From positions 67,714 to 131,713 of the forward strand of contig BMUD01000012.1 of NCBI GenBank assembly GCA_014650015.1: a stretch of 64,000 nt of DNA, written 5' to 3'. Shown here piece after piece: positions 8,734-17,983 of the stretch (positions are counted from its first letter, which is position 1; the number at the start of each line of letters is the position of its first letter). A program made the translations under genes and the position numbers. The notes beneath the pieces were generated by a model. It saw only the letters and a list, made by a program, of their open reading frames with translations, did not search any database and was not told where the DNA came from. The stretch comes from Streptomyces griseoloalbus (GTDB lineage Bacteria > Actinomycetota > Actinomycetes > Streptomycetales > Streptomycetaceae).

Positions 8734-10881
8734 GTGATGGCCGAAGACCGGGCGCTGCGGGTACGCGCGCTGCTGGACTCGGTGCGCGCCGAGGGCCGCA
8801 CCGCGCTCACCGCGCCCGAGGGGAAGCTGATCGCCGACGCGTACGGGATCGCGGTACCCGGTGAGGAACTGGCGACCGACGTCGACGAGGCCGTGGCGTA
8901 CGCGGCCCGGTTCGGCGGGCCCGTCGTGATGAAGATCGTGTCGCCGGACATCCTGCACAAGACCGACGCCGGCGGTGTGATCGTCGGTGTGGAGGGCGCG
9001 ACGGACGTGCGGGCGGCGTTCTGCCGGATCGTCGAGAACGCGCGGGCGTACGCCCCGGATGCGCGCATCGCGGGGGTGCAGGTGCAGGAGTTGCTGCCGA
9101 AGGGGCAGGAGGTCATCGTCGGCGCGGTCACCGATCCGACGTTCGGGAAGATCGTGGCGTTCGGGCTCGGCGGCGTGCTGGTCGAGGTGCTCAAGGACGT
9201 CACGTTCCGCCTGGCGCCCGTGGACACCGACGAGGCGCTGTCGATGCTGGACTCCATCCGGTCGGCGGAGATCCTGCGGGGTGTGCGCGGCCAGGAGGGC
9301 GTGGACCGGTGGGCGGTCGCCGAGCAGATCCGCCGGGTGTCGCAACTCGTCGCGGACTTCCCGGACATCGCCGAGGTGGACCTCAACCCGGTGATCGCCA
9401 CGGCGGACGGAGCGGTCGCGGCCGACATCCGGGTGATCCTCTCCACCGAGAAGAGGAAGGAGCGGCGGCGCTACTCGCGCGAGGAGATCCTCGCCTCCAT
9501 GCGGCGGCTGATGCAGCCGCGCTCGGTCGCGGTGATCGGCGCCTCGAACGAGTCCGGCAAGATCGGCAACTCGGTGATGCGCAACCTCGTCGACGGGGGC
9601 TTCGCCGGGGAGATCCATCCGGTGAACCCCAGGGCCGATGACATTCTGGGCCGCAAGGCGTACAAGAGTGTCACCGACGTTCCCGGTGAGGTGGATGTGG
9701 CGGTCTTCGCGATCCCCGCCAAGTTCGTGGCCTCGGCGCTGGAGGAGGTGGGGCGCAAGAGGATCCCGAACGCCGTGCTCATCCCCTCCGGGTTCGCGGA
9801 GACCGGTGAGCACGAACTCCAGGACGAGATCGTGGCGATCGCCGAGCGGCACGGCATCAGGCTGCTGGGGCCCAACATCTACGGCTACTACTCGACGTGG
9901 CAGGACCTGTGTGCCACGTTCTGCACGCCGTACGACGTCAAGGGCGGGGTCGCGCTGACCAGCCAGTCGGGCGGCATCGGGATGGCGATCCTGGGCTTCG
10001 CGCGGACGACGAAGACGGGTGTGTCGGCGATCGTCGGACTGGGCAACAAGTCGGACCTGGACGAGGACGACCTGCTGACCTGGTTCGGGGAGGACCCGCA
10101 CACCGAGTGCATCGCGATGCACCTGGAGGACCTCAAGGACGGGCGCGCGTTCGTCGAGGCCGCGCGGGAGACCGTGCCGAAGAAACCGGTCGTGGTCCTG
10201 AAGGCGGGGCGCACGGCGGCGGGCGCGAAGGCCGCGGGCTCGCACACCGGCGCCCTGGCGGGCGACGACGCGGTGTACGACGACATCCTGAAGCAGGCGG
10301 GCGTCATCCGGGCGCCGGGTCTGAACGACATGCTGGAGTACGCGCGCGCCCTGCCGGTGCTGCCCACTCCGCGGGGCGACAACGTGGTGATCATCACCGG
10401 GGCCGGCGGCAGCGGGGTGCTCCTGTCGGACGCGGTGACCGACAGCGGGCTGTCGCTGATGGAGATCCCGGCCGACCTGGACGCGGCGTTCCGGGAGTTC
10501 ATCCCGCCGTTCGGGGCCGCGGGCAACCCGGTGGACATCACCGGCGGGGAGCCGCCGTCGACGTACGAGGCGACGATCCGGCTGGGCCTCGAGGATCCAC
10601 GCATCCACGCGCTGGTGCTCGGCTACTGGCACACGATCGTCACTCCTCCCATGGTGTTCGCCGAGCTCACCGCGCGGGTGGTGGCGGAGTTCCGCGAACG
10701 GGGGATCGCCAAGCCCGTGGTGGCCTCGCTCGCGGGGGACGTGGAGGTCGAGGAGGCGTGCCAGTACCTCTTCGAACGCGGGGTCGTGGCGTACCCGTAC
10801 ACCACCGAGAAGCCGGTGGCCGTGCTGGGCGCCAAGTACCAATGGGCGCGGGCCGCGGGGCTGTTGGGGGGCGGCTCATGA
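8734..10881 (+). CDS. ADP-forming acyl-CoA synthetase (acetate-CoA ligase family), fused
   Basis: This 715-residue single-chain acyl-CoA synthetase has its parts in the order ATP-grasp (about 1-230), CoA-binding Rossmann domain (about 250-380, starting PRSVAVIGASNESGKIGNS) and ligase domains (about 390-680). The phosphohistidine is H504 in AAGSHTGALAG. It would form an acyl-CoA from an acid, ATP and CoA, or run in reverse. Lying 1 base after frc, it is the best candidate to prime the pathway by making oxalyl-CoA or formyl-CoA, although acetate is the family's usual substrate. GTG 8734 and ATG 8737 are both possible starts. Confidence 0.82.
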   Translation: MMAEDRALRVRALLDSVRAEGRTALTAPEGKLIADAYGIAVPGEELATDVDEAVAYAARFGGPVVMKIVSPDILHKTDAGGVIVGVEGATDVRAAFCRIVENARAYAPDARIAGVQVQELLPKGQEVIVGAVTDPTFGKIVAFGLGGVLVEVLKDVTFRLAPVDTDEALSMLDSIRSAEILRGVRGQEGVDRWAVAEQIRRVSQLVADFPDIAEVDLNPVIATADGAVAADIRVILSTEKRKERRRYSREEILASMRRLMQPRSVAVIGASNESGKIGNSVMRNLVDGGFAGEIHPVNPRADDILGRKAYKSVTDVPGEVDVAVFAIPAKFVASALEEVGRKRIPNAVLIPSGFAETGEHELQDEIVAIAERHGIRLLGPNIYGYYSTWQDLCATFCTPYDVKGGVALTSQSGGIGMAILGFARTTKTGVSAIVGLGNKSDLDEDDLLTWFGEDPHTECIAMHLEDLKDGRAFVEAARETVPKKPVVVLKAGRTAAGAKAAGSHTGALAGDDAVYDDILKQAGVIRAPGLNDMLEYARALPVLPTPRGDNVVIITGAGGSGVLLSDAVTDSGLSLMEIPADLDAAFREFIPPFGAAGNPVDITGGEPPSTYEATIRLGLEDPRIHALVLGYWHTIVTPPMVFAELTARVVAEFRERGIAKPVVASLAGDVEVEEACQYLFERGVVAYPYTTEKPVAVLGAKYQWARAAGLLGGGS

Positions 10882-10898
10882 GGTGAGGCGGCGAGGGA

Positions 10899-10923
10899 CC
10901 GGCCGACGGTGCGCGTCGGCCGG
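10899..10923 (+). terminator. Hairpin between the acyl-CoA synthetase and OFA genes
   Basis: Perfect 10-bp arms CCGGCCGACG and CGTCGGCCGG flank a 5-base loop. It may partly terminate or stabilise the upstream mRNA, lowering expression of the transporter relative to the enzymes. Confidence 0.55.
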
Positions 10924-11003
10924 CCCCGGGGACCCACGCGCGCACGAAAGGCATTGGACAGGGGGCGCTGGCCAGAACTTTCGACGCAAGGGGTGCAAAC
11001 TAC

Positions 11004-12383
11004 ATGACAACCACCGATGTCACACAGGTCGCCACCTACCGGGAGGTGACCGACAGGAACGGACGCGTCTATCGCGTGGGCGAGTCCGACATCGACATCA
11101 TGGGACGCAAGCGCAAGTGGATGGTGATCCTGCCCTGGGTCGGCATGATGGGCATCTCCTCCGCCGAGTACGCGTTCGCGTCCGCCGAGGACACGCTCCA
11201 CGAGGCCCACCACTGGTCCAGCGGCAGCATCTACTGGATGATGACCGCCTGGATCTTCTGCCAGGCCGCGGTCGCCTTTCCGGCGGGGCGGCTGCGTGAG
11301 AACGGCAAACTGCCCGCGCGAGGGGCGATGATGCTGGGCTCGGCCGGCACGCTGCTCGGCTATCTGTCGCTGGCGTTCGCGCCGCATGTCGCGCTCGCCT
11401 TCATCGGGTTCGGCGTGTTCAGCGGCATGGGCGCGGGCATGGTGTACGCGACCTGCGTCAACATGGTCGGCAAGTGGTACCCGGAGCGCAGGGGTGGCAA
11501 GACCGGCTTCGTCAACGGCGGTTTCGCCTACGGCTCGGTGCCGTTCGTCTTCATCTTCCACGGCTACATGGACGGCTCCAACTTCCGCTGGGTACTGATC
11601 TCGGCGGGTGTCTTCCTCGCCGCGACGGTGGCGCTCGCCGGCTTCTACTTCCGGGACCCGCCGAAGAACTGGTGGCCCGCCTCCGTCGACCCGCTGAACC
11701 CGCCGGACGACCCGCGGGCCCGGCGTTCGCTGGAGAAGAACCCACCGGCCGTCAAGCAGTACTCCCCGCTGGAGGCCTGGAGGACCGGCCGGGTGGCGCT
11801 GATGTGGTTCTGTCTCGCCTGTACCTCCGGCGTGAACATCTTCGGCATCGCCTTCCAGGTCGACATCGGTGAGGAAGCGGGCTTCGCGGCCGGCATCGTG
11901 GCCACCGCGATGTCGCTGAAGGCGATCGTCAACGGCACCGGGCGCGGCGTCATCGGGTGGCTCTCCGACCTCTACGGCCGCAAGCGGTGCCTGCTCTACG
12001 TGTGCGCGATCCTGGGCCTCGCCCAGTTCGGCATCATCTGGTCGGCCGAGATCGCGAACCTGCCCCTGTTCCTGCTCTTCTCCGCCGTCTCCGGGTTCGG
12101 CGGCGGAGCCATCTTCCCGATGTTCGCGGCGCTGACGGCGGACTACTTCGGCGAGAACAACAACGCCACCAACTACGGGATGGTCTACAGCTCCAAGCTC
12201 GTCTCCGGACTGGGCGCGGGCATGGGGGCCGTGGTCGTCGGCGCCTGGGGCTACAACGGCGCCTTCACCCTGGCGGGCTGCATCTCGATCTTCGCCGGTT
12301 TCGTGGCGCTGTTCCTGCAACCACCGGGACGCTCGAAGGACAAGCGCGTCACGCCCAACCCCCGTCCACTCGGCGAGGGATGA
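11004..12383 (+). CDS. OFA family major facilitator, probable oxalate/formate antiporter
   Basis: This 459-residue membrane protein has about 12 hydrophobic segments, beginning after a polar 40-residue N-terminus. It carries OFA-like features: an early WMVILPWVGMMGISSAEYAFAS helix, a GFGVFSGMGAGMVYATCVNMVGKWYPERRGGKTG stretch and GWLSDLYGRKRCL between helices. As the last gene of the oxalate operon it should import oxalate and export formate. AAGGGG lies about 10 bases before ATG 11004. Unlike the second OFA gene near 35000, no small partner gene is visible beside it. Confidence 0.8.
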   Translation: MTTTDVTQVATYREVTDRNGRVYRVGESDIDIMGRKRKWMVILPWVGMMGISSAEYAFASAEDTLHEAHHWSSGSIYWMMTAWIFCQAAVAFPAGRLRENGKLPARGAMMLGSAGTLLGYLSLAFAPHVALAFIGFGVFSGMGAGMVYATCVNMVGKWYPERRGGKTGFVNGGFAYGSVPFVFIFHGYMDGSNFRWVLISAGVFLAATVALAGFYFRDPPKNWWPASVDPLNPPDDPRARRSLEKNPPAVKQYSPLEAWRTGRVALMWFCLACTSGVNIFGIAFQVDIGEEAGFAAGIVATAMSLKAIVNGTGRGVIGWLSDLYGRKRCLLYVCAILGLAQFGIIWSAEIANLPLFLLFSAVSGFGGGAIFPMFAALTADYFGENNNATNYGMVYSSKLVSGLGAGMGAVVVGAWGYNGAFTLAGCISIFAGFVALFLQPPGRSKDKRVTPNPRPLGEG

Positions 12384-12402
12384 CCTGACGGAGCTTTCCT
12401 CG

Positions 12403-12455
12403 CACGGACCGGGCGGCCCCTCCCGCACCCCGCGGGAAGGGCCGCCCGGTCCGTG
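12403..12455. terminator. Strong hairpin ending the oxalate operon
   Basis: A 24-bp stem with a single mismatch (12403-12426 with 12432-12455) lies between the convergent OFA gene and the TIM-barrel gene, so it should stop transcription from both sides. Confidence 0.85.
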
Positions 12456-12462
12456 GTCCGGG

Positions 12463-13656
12463 TCAGTGGCGCCGCTTGCGCAGGGCCGCCAGGTTGTCGT
12501 AGCTGATCTTCGCCTCCCGCAGCGACTGCGCGGGATCGGTGGCGCTCGGCGAATTGTCGTCCTCGATCATCGGGTTGTGGTAGTTCCGCTGCCCGACCCG
12601 TGAGAAGAACGTCGTGTAGTCGATGACGCCGGTACCGAAGGGCACCATGTCGTAGCCCATGCCGTTGGTCGTGCTGACGACGCCGTCCTTGGCGTGGAAC
12701 AGCGGGTAGCGCCGGTTGTTGCGGGCGACCAGGCCGGCCGGGTCGAAGACGTTCTTCCGGGTGGAGCCGTCGTGTGCCGTGTACGTGTGGAACTTGTACT
12801 GGGCGACGTGCGCCCAGAAGATGTCCATCTCCAGCCAGACGGCCTTCGGGTCGGTGACCTTCAGGAAGTACTCCAGCTTCCGGATTCCGGAGCTGCGGGT
12901 CGGCCGGCCCTGGTCGTCCAGCGGGCCGCCGTCGAGCAGGAAGCCGTAGGCCCCGTCGTGGTTGTGGGTGTAGAGCTTGATGCCCTCGCGCTGGGCGATC
13001 TCACCCAGCGCGTTCCACTTGTCGGCGGCCACGTCCCAGTCGGCGCGGTAGGAGCTGCCGGTGGGGTCTCCACCGGTGCCCATGTGCGCCATGCCGAGGA
13101 TGTTGGCGATCTCCAGGTGCTTCTTGAAGGTGTCCAGGTCCGCCGTGGTCAGCGGCCAGGACGGCGGGATGAAACCGTGGTTGCCCTGCGCGCGCAGGCC
13201 GTATTCGTTGAGCCAGGAGCGCAGCAGCTTGGCGCCCTCGACGGATTCCAGGCTGGCGCCGCCGGGCGCGTTCGCGTGCTGGCGGTAGCCGGCGAACTCC
13301 ACCTGGCTGTAGCCGTGGCGGGCCAGCTGCTTGAACACCTCGCGGAAGCCGGAGGGCAGGTCGGTGGCGAGGGGGTCGCGGCCGGTGGCGTCGCGGACGG
13401 TGTAGAGGATGATGCCGCGCTTGTGCGGCGGGACGAGAACCTGCCCGCCGCGCCCGTGGTCGCGGTCTCTGCCGTGCTCCTGGGCGAGGGCCGGGGCGGC
13501 GCCGAAGACCGGGGCCGCGACGGCTCCGGCCGCCACGGCGGTGCAGGTGCTCAGGAAACGGCGCCGGTCCACGCCGAGGGTGCGGCGCAGTCCCTCGTCC
13601 GGGGCGTCGGAGGCGGTGGCGGCCTCGGTGCGGGAGGGGTCGGAGTACAGGGTCAC
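12463..13656 (-). CDS. Tat-exported sugar phosphate isomerase/epimerase-like TIM barrel
   Basis: This 397-residue protein begins with a twin-arginine signal (GVDRRRFLSTCTAVAAGAVAAPVFGAAPALA, cleavage near residue 58). The rest resembles AP-endonuclease-2/xylose-isomerase-like TIM barrels. Likely metal ligands occur in GVTMGTG-like and LEMDIFWAHVAQ segments and in the final FHAKDG strand. Export implies that it acts on sugars outside the cell, possibly 3-keto or epimerised glycosides. GTG 13656 places the signal peptide at the N-terminus; frames extending further upstream have no signal logic. It lies 114 bases beyond the ebo-type operon, after a terminator, so it may be transcribed separately. 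Confidence 0.75.
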   Translation of the reverse strand: MTLYSDPSRTEAATASDAPDEGLRRTLGVDRRRFLSTCTAVAAGAVAAPVFGAAPALAQEHGRDRDHGRGGQVLVPPHKRGIILYTVRDATGRDPLATDLPSGFREVFKQLARHGYSQVEFAGYRQHANAPGGASLESVEGAKLLRSWLNEYGLRAQGNHGFIPPSWPLTTADLDTFKKHLEIANILGMAHMGTGGDPTGSSYRADWDVAADKWNALGEIAQREGIKLYTHNHDGAYGFLLDGGPLDDQGRPTRSSGIRKLEYFLKVTDPKAVWLEMDIFWAHVAQYKFHTYTAHDGSTRKNVFDPAGLVARNNRRYPLFHAKDGVVSTTNGMGYDMVPFGTGVIDYTTFFSRVGQRNYHNPMIEDDNSPSATDPAQSLREAKISYDNLAALRKRRH

Positions 13657-13678
13657 GGGTGCCTGCCTTCTCGGTCGT

Positions 13679-13707
13679 GGCCGGTCCCGGTGCCGCTGGG
13701 ACCGGCC
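13679..13707 (-). terminator. Hairpin after the ebo-type operon
   Basis: Perfect 10-bp arms GGCCGGTCCC and GGGACCGGCC enclose a 9-base loop, 64 bases beyond the last ebo-type gene on the minus strand. Confidence 0.7.
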
Positions 13708-13770
13708 GTTGTCAGTGCCGTGTGTTTCACTCTCAGTAGTCGGATCTCGGCGGCCGTGCATGGTGGTGCG

Positions 13771-15150
13771 TCAGCCGAGACCGGCCAGCTGGAGCAGGAT
13801 TTGTTTGACGTCGGTGGCCGCGACGCGGTCACCGACAGCGCGGGGGGTGGAGCAGATGAGGAGCGGACCGTCGTCGTCGCTCGCGGGGAGGCGGCCGTGG
13901 CTGCCTCGAATAGGTGAGGCGTCCAGGGGCACGACCGCCATGCGGTAGCGCATGCCGAGCTTCTTGCGCGCCAGCGCGGTGGCCGCCTTGACCTTGACGT
14001 ACGGGTCGAGGGGATCCATGAACAGTTCGACCGGGTCGTAGCCGGGTTTGCGGTGGATCTCGACGAGCTGCGCGAAGTCGGGCGCGCGGGCGTCGTCGAG
14101 CCAGTAGTAGTACGTGAACCAGGCGTCGGGTTCGGCGACGGCGACCAGTTCGCCGGCGCGCGGATGGTCGAGGTGGTGGGTCTTCTTGCCCTCGTCGTCG
14201 AGGAGCTGCTCGATGCCGGGCAGCCCTTCGAGGGCCGCGCGGGTGGCGTCGAGGTCCTCGGGGCGGCGCACATAGACGTGGGCGATCTGGTGGTCGGCGA
14301 CCGCGAAGGCGCGGGAGGCCATCGGGTCGAGGTACTCCATGCCGTCCTGGGTGTGCACCTCGAGGAGGCCCGCACGGCGCAGGGCGCGGTTGATGTCCAC
14401 GGACCGGTTCACACGGGTGATGCCGTACTCGGACAGGGCGACGACGGTACGGCCCTCGGCGCGGGCGTCGTCCAGGAGCGGGGCCAGGGCGGCGTCCAGG
14501 TCGGCTGCCGCCTTGAACGAGCGCGGGTCGTCGGGGCCGAAGCGCTGCAGGTCGTAGTCGAGATGAGGGAGGTAGCACAGCGTCAGATCGGGGTGGCGGG
14601 TCCGCATGATGTGGCGGGTCGCGTCGATGATCCATTGGCTGGAGACGAGGTCGGCACCCGGACCCCAGAAGTGGAACAGGGGGAACGTGCCGAACTTCTC
14701 GGTGAGTTCGTCGTGCAGCGCGGCCGGGCGGGTGTAGCAGTCCGGTTCCTTGCGGCCGTCGGCGTAGTAGACCGGGCGGGGGGTGACGGTGATGTCGGTG
14801 TCGGCGCCCATGGCGTACCACCAGCAGATGTTGGCGACGGTGTAGCCGGGGTGCGCGCGGCGGGCCGCGTCCCAGAGTTTGTCGCCGGAGACAAGGCCGT
14901 TGTGCTGCCGCCACAGCAGTACGTCGCCGAGTTCGCGGAAGTACCAGCCGTTGCCGACGATGCCGTGTTCCGACGGCATGGTGCCGGTGAGGAAGGTGGA
15001 CTGGGCGGCGCAGGTGACGGCGGGCAGGACGGTGCCGAGTGGGGCGCGGGAGCCGGACTGGCCGAGTGCCCTGAGGCGGGGCATGTGGTCGAGGAGACGG
15101 GGGGTGAGGCCCACGACGTCGAGGACGAGCAGGGGGGTGGGGTCGCTCAT
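13771..15150 (-). CDS. Alkaline phosphatase superfamily phosphodiesterase of the ebo-type cluster (EboF-like)
   Basis: This 459-residue protein belongs to the nucleotide pyrophosphatase/phosphodiesterase branch of the alkaline phosphatase superfamily. The metal-binding aspartate is in LVLDVVG, the nucleophile threonine in LPAVTCAAQSTFLTG, and further metal ligands lie in LPHLDYDLQ and ADHQIAH. No signal peptide is seen, so it is probably cytoplasmic. Its start overlaps the eboE stop (ATGA), so translation is coupled. In ebo clusters this enzyme accompanies EboA, B, C and E; its substrate is not known. It is the last gene of the unit. Confidence 0.82.
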   Translation of the reverse strand: MSDPTPLLVLDVVGLTPRLLDHMPRLRALGQSGSRAPLGTVLPAVTCAAQSTFLTGTMPSEHGIVGNGWYFRELGDVLLWRQHNGLVSGDKLWDAARRAHPGYTVANICWWYAMGADTDITVTPRPVYYADGRKEPDCYTRPAALHDELTEKFGTFPLFHFWGPGADLVSSQWIIDATRHIMRTRHPDLTLCYLPHLDYDLQRFGPDDPRSFKAAADLDAALAPLLDDARAEGRTVVALSEYGITRVNRSVDINRALRRAGLLEVHTQDGMEYLDPMASRAFAVADHQIAHVYVRRPEDLDATRAALEGLPGIEQLLDDEGKKTHHLDHPRAGELVAVAEPDAWFTYYYWLDDARAPDFAQLVEIHRKPGYDPVELFMDPLDPYVKVKAATALARKKLGMRYRMAVVPLDASPIRGSHGRLPASDDDGPLLICSTPRAVGDRVAATDVKQILLQLAGLG

Positions 15151-16316
15151 GGGAGTTCCTTCAGGCCGAGGTCCGTCAGCAGGTCGCGGGCCAGGGAGAG
15201 TTCGGCGGCGATGCCGTCGGCGAGCTGGCCGCGGCCGCGCGGGCGCAGTTCGGGCGGGAGCGCCTGCCAGGTGTAGGTCTCGACCTCGAGGTGGCGGGTG
15301 AGCGGGTGCGGGCCGCCGACCAGCCGGGTCAGGACGGACTTCAGGACGGGCAGCGTGGAGGTGAGGGGCGCGGTGGGGGACGCGTGCAGCGGGACGTGGA
15401 AGTGGGCTCGCCAGGGCGCCCCGTCGGGCAGGGTGTCGCCGGCCAGTGCCTCGTCGAGGTCGTCGGTGCCGCGCAGACCGGCCGCGGTGGACGTGCGGGT
15501 CTGGTGCAGGAAGCGGGGCTCGGCGAAGGCGGCGAGGGCCTCACGCACCTCGGGGAGGTGGGGCTGCTCGGCGTGGAGTGCGGCGGAGAGCTGGGACTTG
15601 ACCACGGGCACGCCGGCCCGGGTGAGGTCGTCCAGGGCGGTGTGCGGGTCTTCGAAGGAGGTGGCGAGGTGGCAGGTGTCGACACAGATGCCGACGCGGT
15701 CGTGGGCGATCGCGGTGAGCGGGGCGATGGCGTCCCGGGTGGTCTCGACGACGCAGCCGGGTTCCGGCTCAAGGGCGACGCGGATGGAGCGTCCGGTCAG
15801 TTCCTGGAGTGCGTCGAGGCGTTCGGCGAGGGTGCGCAGGGCGGTGCGGGCCGTCTCCGCGCGCTGCTCGTCGTAGGCGGTGCGCCAGGCCAGCGGCAGG
15901 GTGGAGATGCTGCCGTCGGCGACGTCGTCGGGCAGCAGTCCGGCGAGGACGCGGGCCAGGGCGGTGGTGTGTTCCAGGCGTTCGGGATCGGCCCAGTCCG
16001 GCTTGTAGACGCGGTACTTGACCTCCTCGGCACCGAAACCCTCGTAGGGGAAACCGTTGAGTGTGACGACCTCGAGGCCGCGCCGTTCGAGCTCGCAGCG
16101 CAGTCCGCGCAGGGCGGACGGGTCGGTGACGAGGGCGTGCGCGGCGTCCTTGGCGAGCCACAGGCCGATGCCGAGCCGGTCGCGGCCCAGGCGGCGGCGG
16201 ACGGGTTCGCAGTGGTCGCGGAGCTGGGCGAGGACGCCGTCGAGGGTCTCGGCGGGGTGGACGTTGGTGCAGTAGGCGAGGTGGACGGTGGAGCCGTCGG
16301 GGTGGCGGAAGCGCAT
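15147..16316 (-). CDS. eboE: EboE-like metabolite traffic protein (TIM barrel)
   Basis: This 389-residue protein matches the EboE family, a TIM barrel of the xylose-isomerase type found in ebo clusters. Characteristic segments are LAYCTNVHPAETL near the N-terminus, LTLNGFPYEGFG-like VVTLNGFPYEGFGAEEVKYRVYKPDW, VALEPEPGC and GICVDTCHLATSFED. The glutamate and histidine residues there fit metal or sugar binding. It starts 3 bases after the eboB stop and overlaps the next gene by 4 bases. The catalysed reaction is unknown; cyanobacterial work linked the cluster to moving a precursor to the periplasm. Confidence 0.85.
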   Translation of the reverse strand: MRFRHPDGSTVHLAYCTNVHPAETLDGVLAQLRDHCEPVRRRLGRDRLGIGLWLAKDAAHALVTDPSALRGLRCELERRGLEVVTLNGFPYEGFGAEEVKYRVYKPDWADPERLEHTTALARVLAGLLPDDVADGSISTLPLAWRTAYDEQRAETARTALRTLAERLDALQELTGRSIRVALEPEPGCVVETTRDAIAPLTAIAHDRVGICVDTCHLATSFEDPHTALDDLTRAGVPVVKSQLSAALHAEQPHLPEVREALAAFAEPRFLHQTRTSTAAGLRGTDDLDEALAGDTLPDGAPWRAHFHVPLHASPTAPLTSTLPVLKSVLTRLVGGPHPLTRHLEVETYTWQALPPELRPRGRGQLADGIAAELSLARDLLTDLGLKELP

Positions 16317-16319
16317 GGC

Positions 16320-17210
16320 TCACGCCTCCGTGTCGGGGACGCCGGCCGGCCGGGGCTCGTCTCTCGGTACACCACGCAGGATGGAGTTGCCCTCGTGGGT
16401 GGCGTCGGTGGCGGTCACGTCGAGGTCGAGGCGACCGCTGAGTCCGTAGAAGGCGACGGGGTTGCGCCACAGCACCCGGTCGACGTCGTCCTCGGTGAAG
16501 CCCTCGGCGAGCATCAGGTCGGCGACCTTGCGGGTCTTCAGTGGATCGCTCTTGCCCCAGTCCGCGGCGGAGTTCACCAGGACCCGCTCGGGCCCGTGGT
16601 CGCGCAGGATGGCGACCATCCGCTCCTCGTCCATCTTGGTGTCCGGATAGACGGAGAAGCCGAGCCAGCAGCCGCTGTCCTTGGCCTCCTTGACGGTGGT
16701 CTCGTTGAGGTGGTCGACCAGCACGCGGTCCAGCGGCAGCGCGGACTCACGGACCACGTCGAGGGTGCGGCGCAGCCCGGCGAGCTTGTCGCGGTGCGGG
16801 GTGTGCACCAGCGCGGGCAGCCCGTGGTCGGCGGCGAGCTGGAGCTGGGCGGCGAAGGCGGCGTCCTCGGCGGGGGTCATGGAGTCGTAGCCGATCTCGC
16901 CGACGGCCACCACGTTGTCCTTGACGAGATACCGGGGCAGTTCGTCGAGGACGGGCGTGCAGCGCGGGTCGTTGGCCTCCTTGGGGTTGAGGGCGAGCGT
17001 GCAGTGGTGGGCGATGCCGTACTGGGCGGCGCGGAAGGGTTCCCAGCCGAGGAGGGAGTCGAAGTAGTCGAGGAAGGAGGCCGGGGAGGTGCGGGGCTGG
17101 CCCAGCCAGAAGGCGGGCTCGACGACGGCGCGGACACCCGCGGCGTACATGGCCTCGTAGTCGTCGGTGGTGCGCGACGTCATGTGGATGTGGGGGTCGA
17201 AGATGCGCAT
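16320..17210 (-). CDS. eboB: TatD-like metal-dependent hydrolase (EboB-like)
   Basis: This 296-residue amidohydrolase-fold protein opens with the metal site HIH at residues 7-9 (FDPHIHMTSRTT). Further ligands are likely in VGEIGYD, LVHTPHRDK and VLVDHLNE. The sequence GFSVYPDTKMDEERMV and a late NSAADWGKSDP are typical of the ebo subgroup of TatD proteins. Its ATG shares one base with the eboA stop (TGATG), indicating coupled translation. Substrate unknown. Confidence 0.83.
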   Translation of the reverse strand: MRIFDPHIHMTSRTTDDYEAMYAAGVRAVVEPAFWLGQPRTSPASFLDYFDSLLGWEPFRAAQYGIAHHCTLALNPKEANDPRCTPVLDELPRYLVKDNVVAVGEIGYDSMTPAEDAAFAAQLQLAADHGLPALVHTPHRDKLAGLRRTLDVVRESALPLDRVLVDHLNETTVKEAKDSGCWLGFSVYPDTKMDEERMVAILRDHGPERVLVNSAADWGKSDPLKTRKVADLMLAEGFTEDDVDRVLWRNPVAFYGLSGRLDLDVTATDATHEGNSILRGVPRDEPRPAGVPDTEA

Positions 17211-17983
17211 CAGGACTCCTTGCCGTGGGGGTCGTCCGTGCCGTGCGCCGGGGTGGCGGCGGACTCGGTCAGGGCCAGAACGCGGCGCAGGTCCTCCGGG
17301 ACGGGGCGGCCGGCGGCGGTGCGTTCCTCGGCGTAGTCGCCGAGCATGCGGGCGAGTTCGCCGTCTCCCCGGGCGCGCCGGGCCAGGTCCGCCACGTGGT
17401 CGAGGCCGACGCCGGTGAAGAGGCACTTCAGTACGGCGTGCCGCCAGGCGTGGGCGTCCAGGTGACGGGCGCCGTAGGGGCCGAGGGCGGCGGCGACGAG
17501 CCGGGTGTCGTTGGTGCGCAGGGCGTCCTCGATCAGCGGGAGGGCGTCGGGGCCGGTCAGGAGGTGCGGCAGGGCGTGCAGGACGGCACGGCGTTCGTCG
17601 GCGGTGCCCTGGAAGTAGACCCGGGTGAGCGCGTCGGCGTCGGCGTGGGCCGTGTGCAGGATGAGGACGCGGGCGGCGTCGGCGTGGACGGGGCCGCAGC
17701 GGCGGCCGGCCTCGGCCAGGCGCAGCTCCCACACGGAGATGGGTCCGTGGGCGCCGGGATGCGCCGATGCCTCGTCCAGGGCCTGGTCGAGCCAGGCGCG
17801 GGCGGCTCCGTCCAGGAGCTCGGTGAGCCGGCGGCGCAGTTCGGCGGGCGGGGTGAGGGCGGGAGTGGTGCCCTGGGCGGCGGTGGGGCCGTCGGCCGCC
17901 TCCGCTCCCGAGGTGTGAGCGGTCGCCTGGACGCCGGCTGCGTCTGCCTCCGGGGTGGCCGGGGTGGCACGGGGGCGCGTCAT
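17210..17983 (-). CDS. eboA: EboA domain protein
   Basis: This 257-residue protein is built of alanine- and leucine-rich helices and contains the EboA-type region from AWLDQALDEA through WELRLAEAGRRCG to the end LARMLGDYAEERTAAGRPVPEDLRR. The first 45 residues are low-complexity. No catalytic motif is visible, so it may be a scaffold or a regulator of the ebo proteins. ATG 17983 overlaps the stop of the TIM-barrel gene before it (ATGA). Confidence 0.8.
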   Translation of the reverse strand: MTRPRATPATPEADAAGVQATAHTSGAEAADGPTAAQGTTPALTPPAELRRRLTELLDGAARAWLDQALDEASAHPGAHGPISVWELRLAEAGRRCGPVHADAARVLILHTAHADADALTRVYFQGTADERRAVLHALPHLLTGPDALPLIEDALRTNDTRLVAAALGPYGARHLDAHAWRHAVLKCLFTGVGLDHVADLARRARGDGELARMLGDYAEERTAAGRPVPEDLRRVLALTESAATPAHGTDDPHGKES

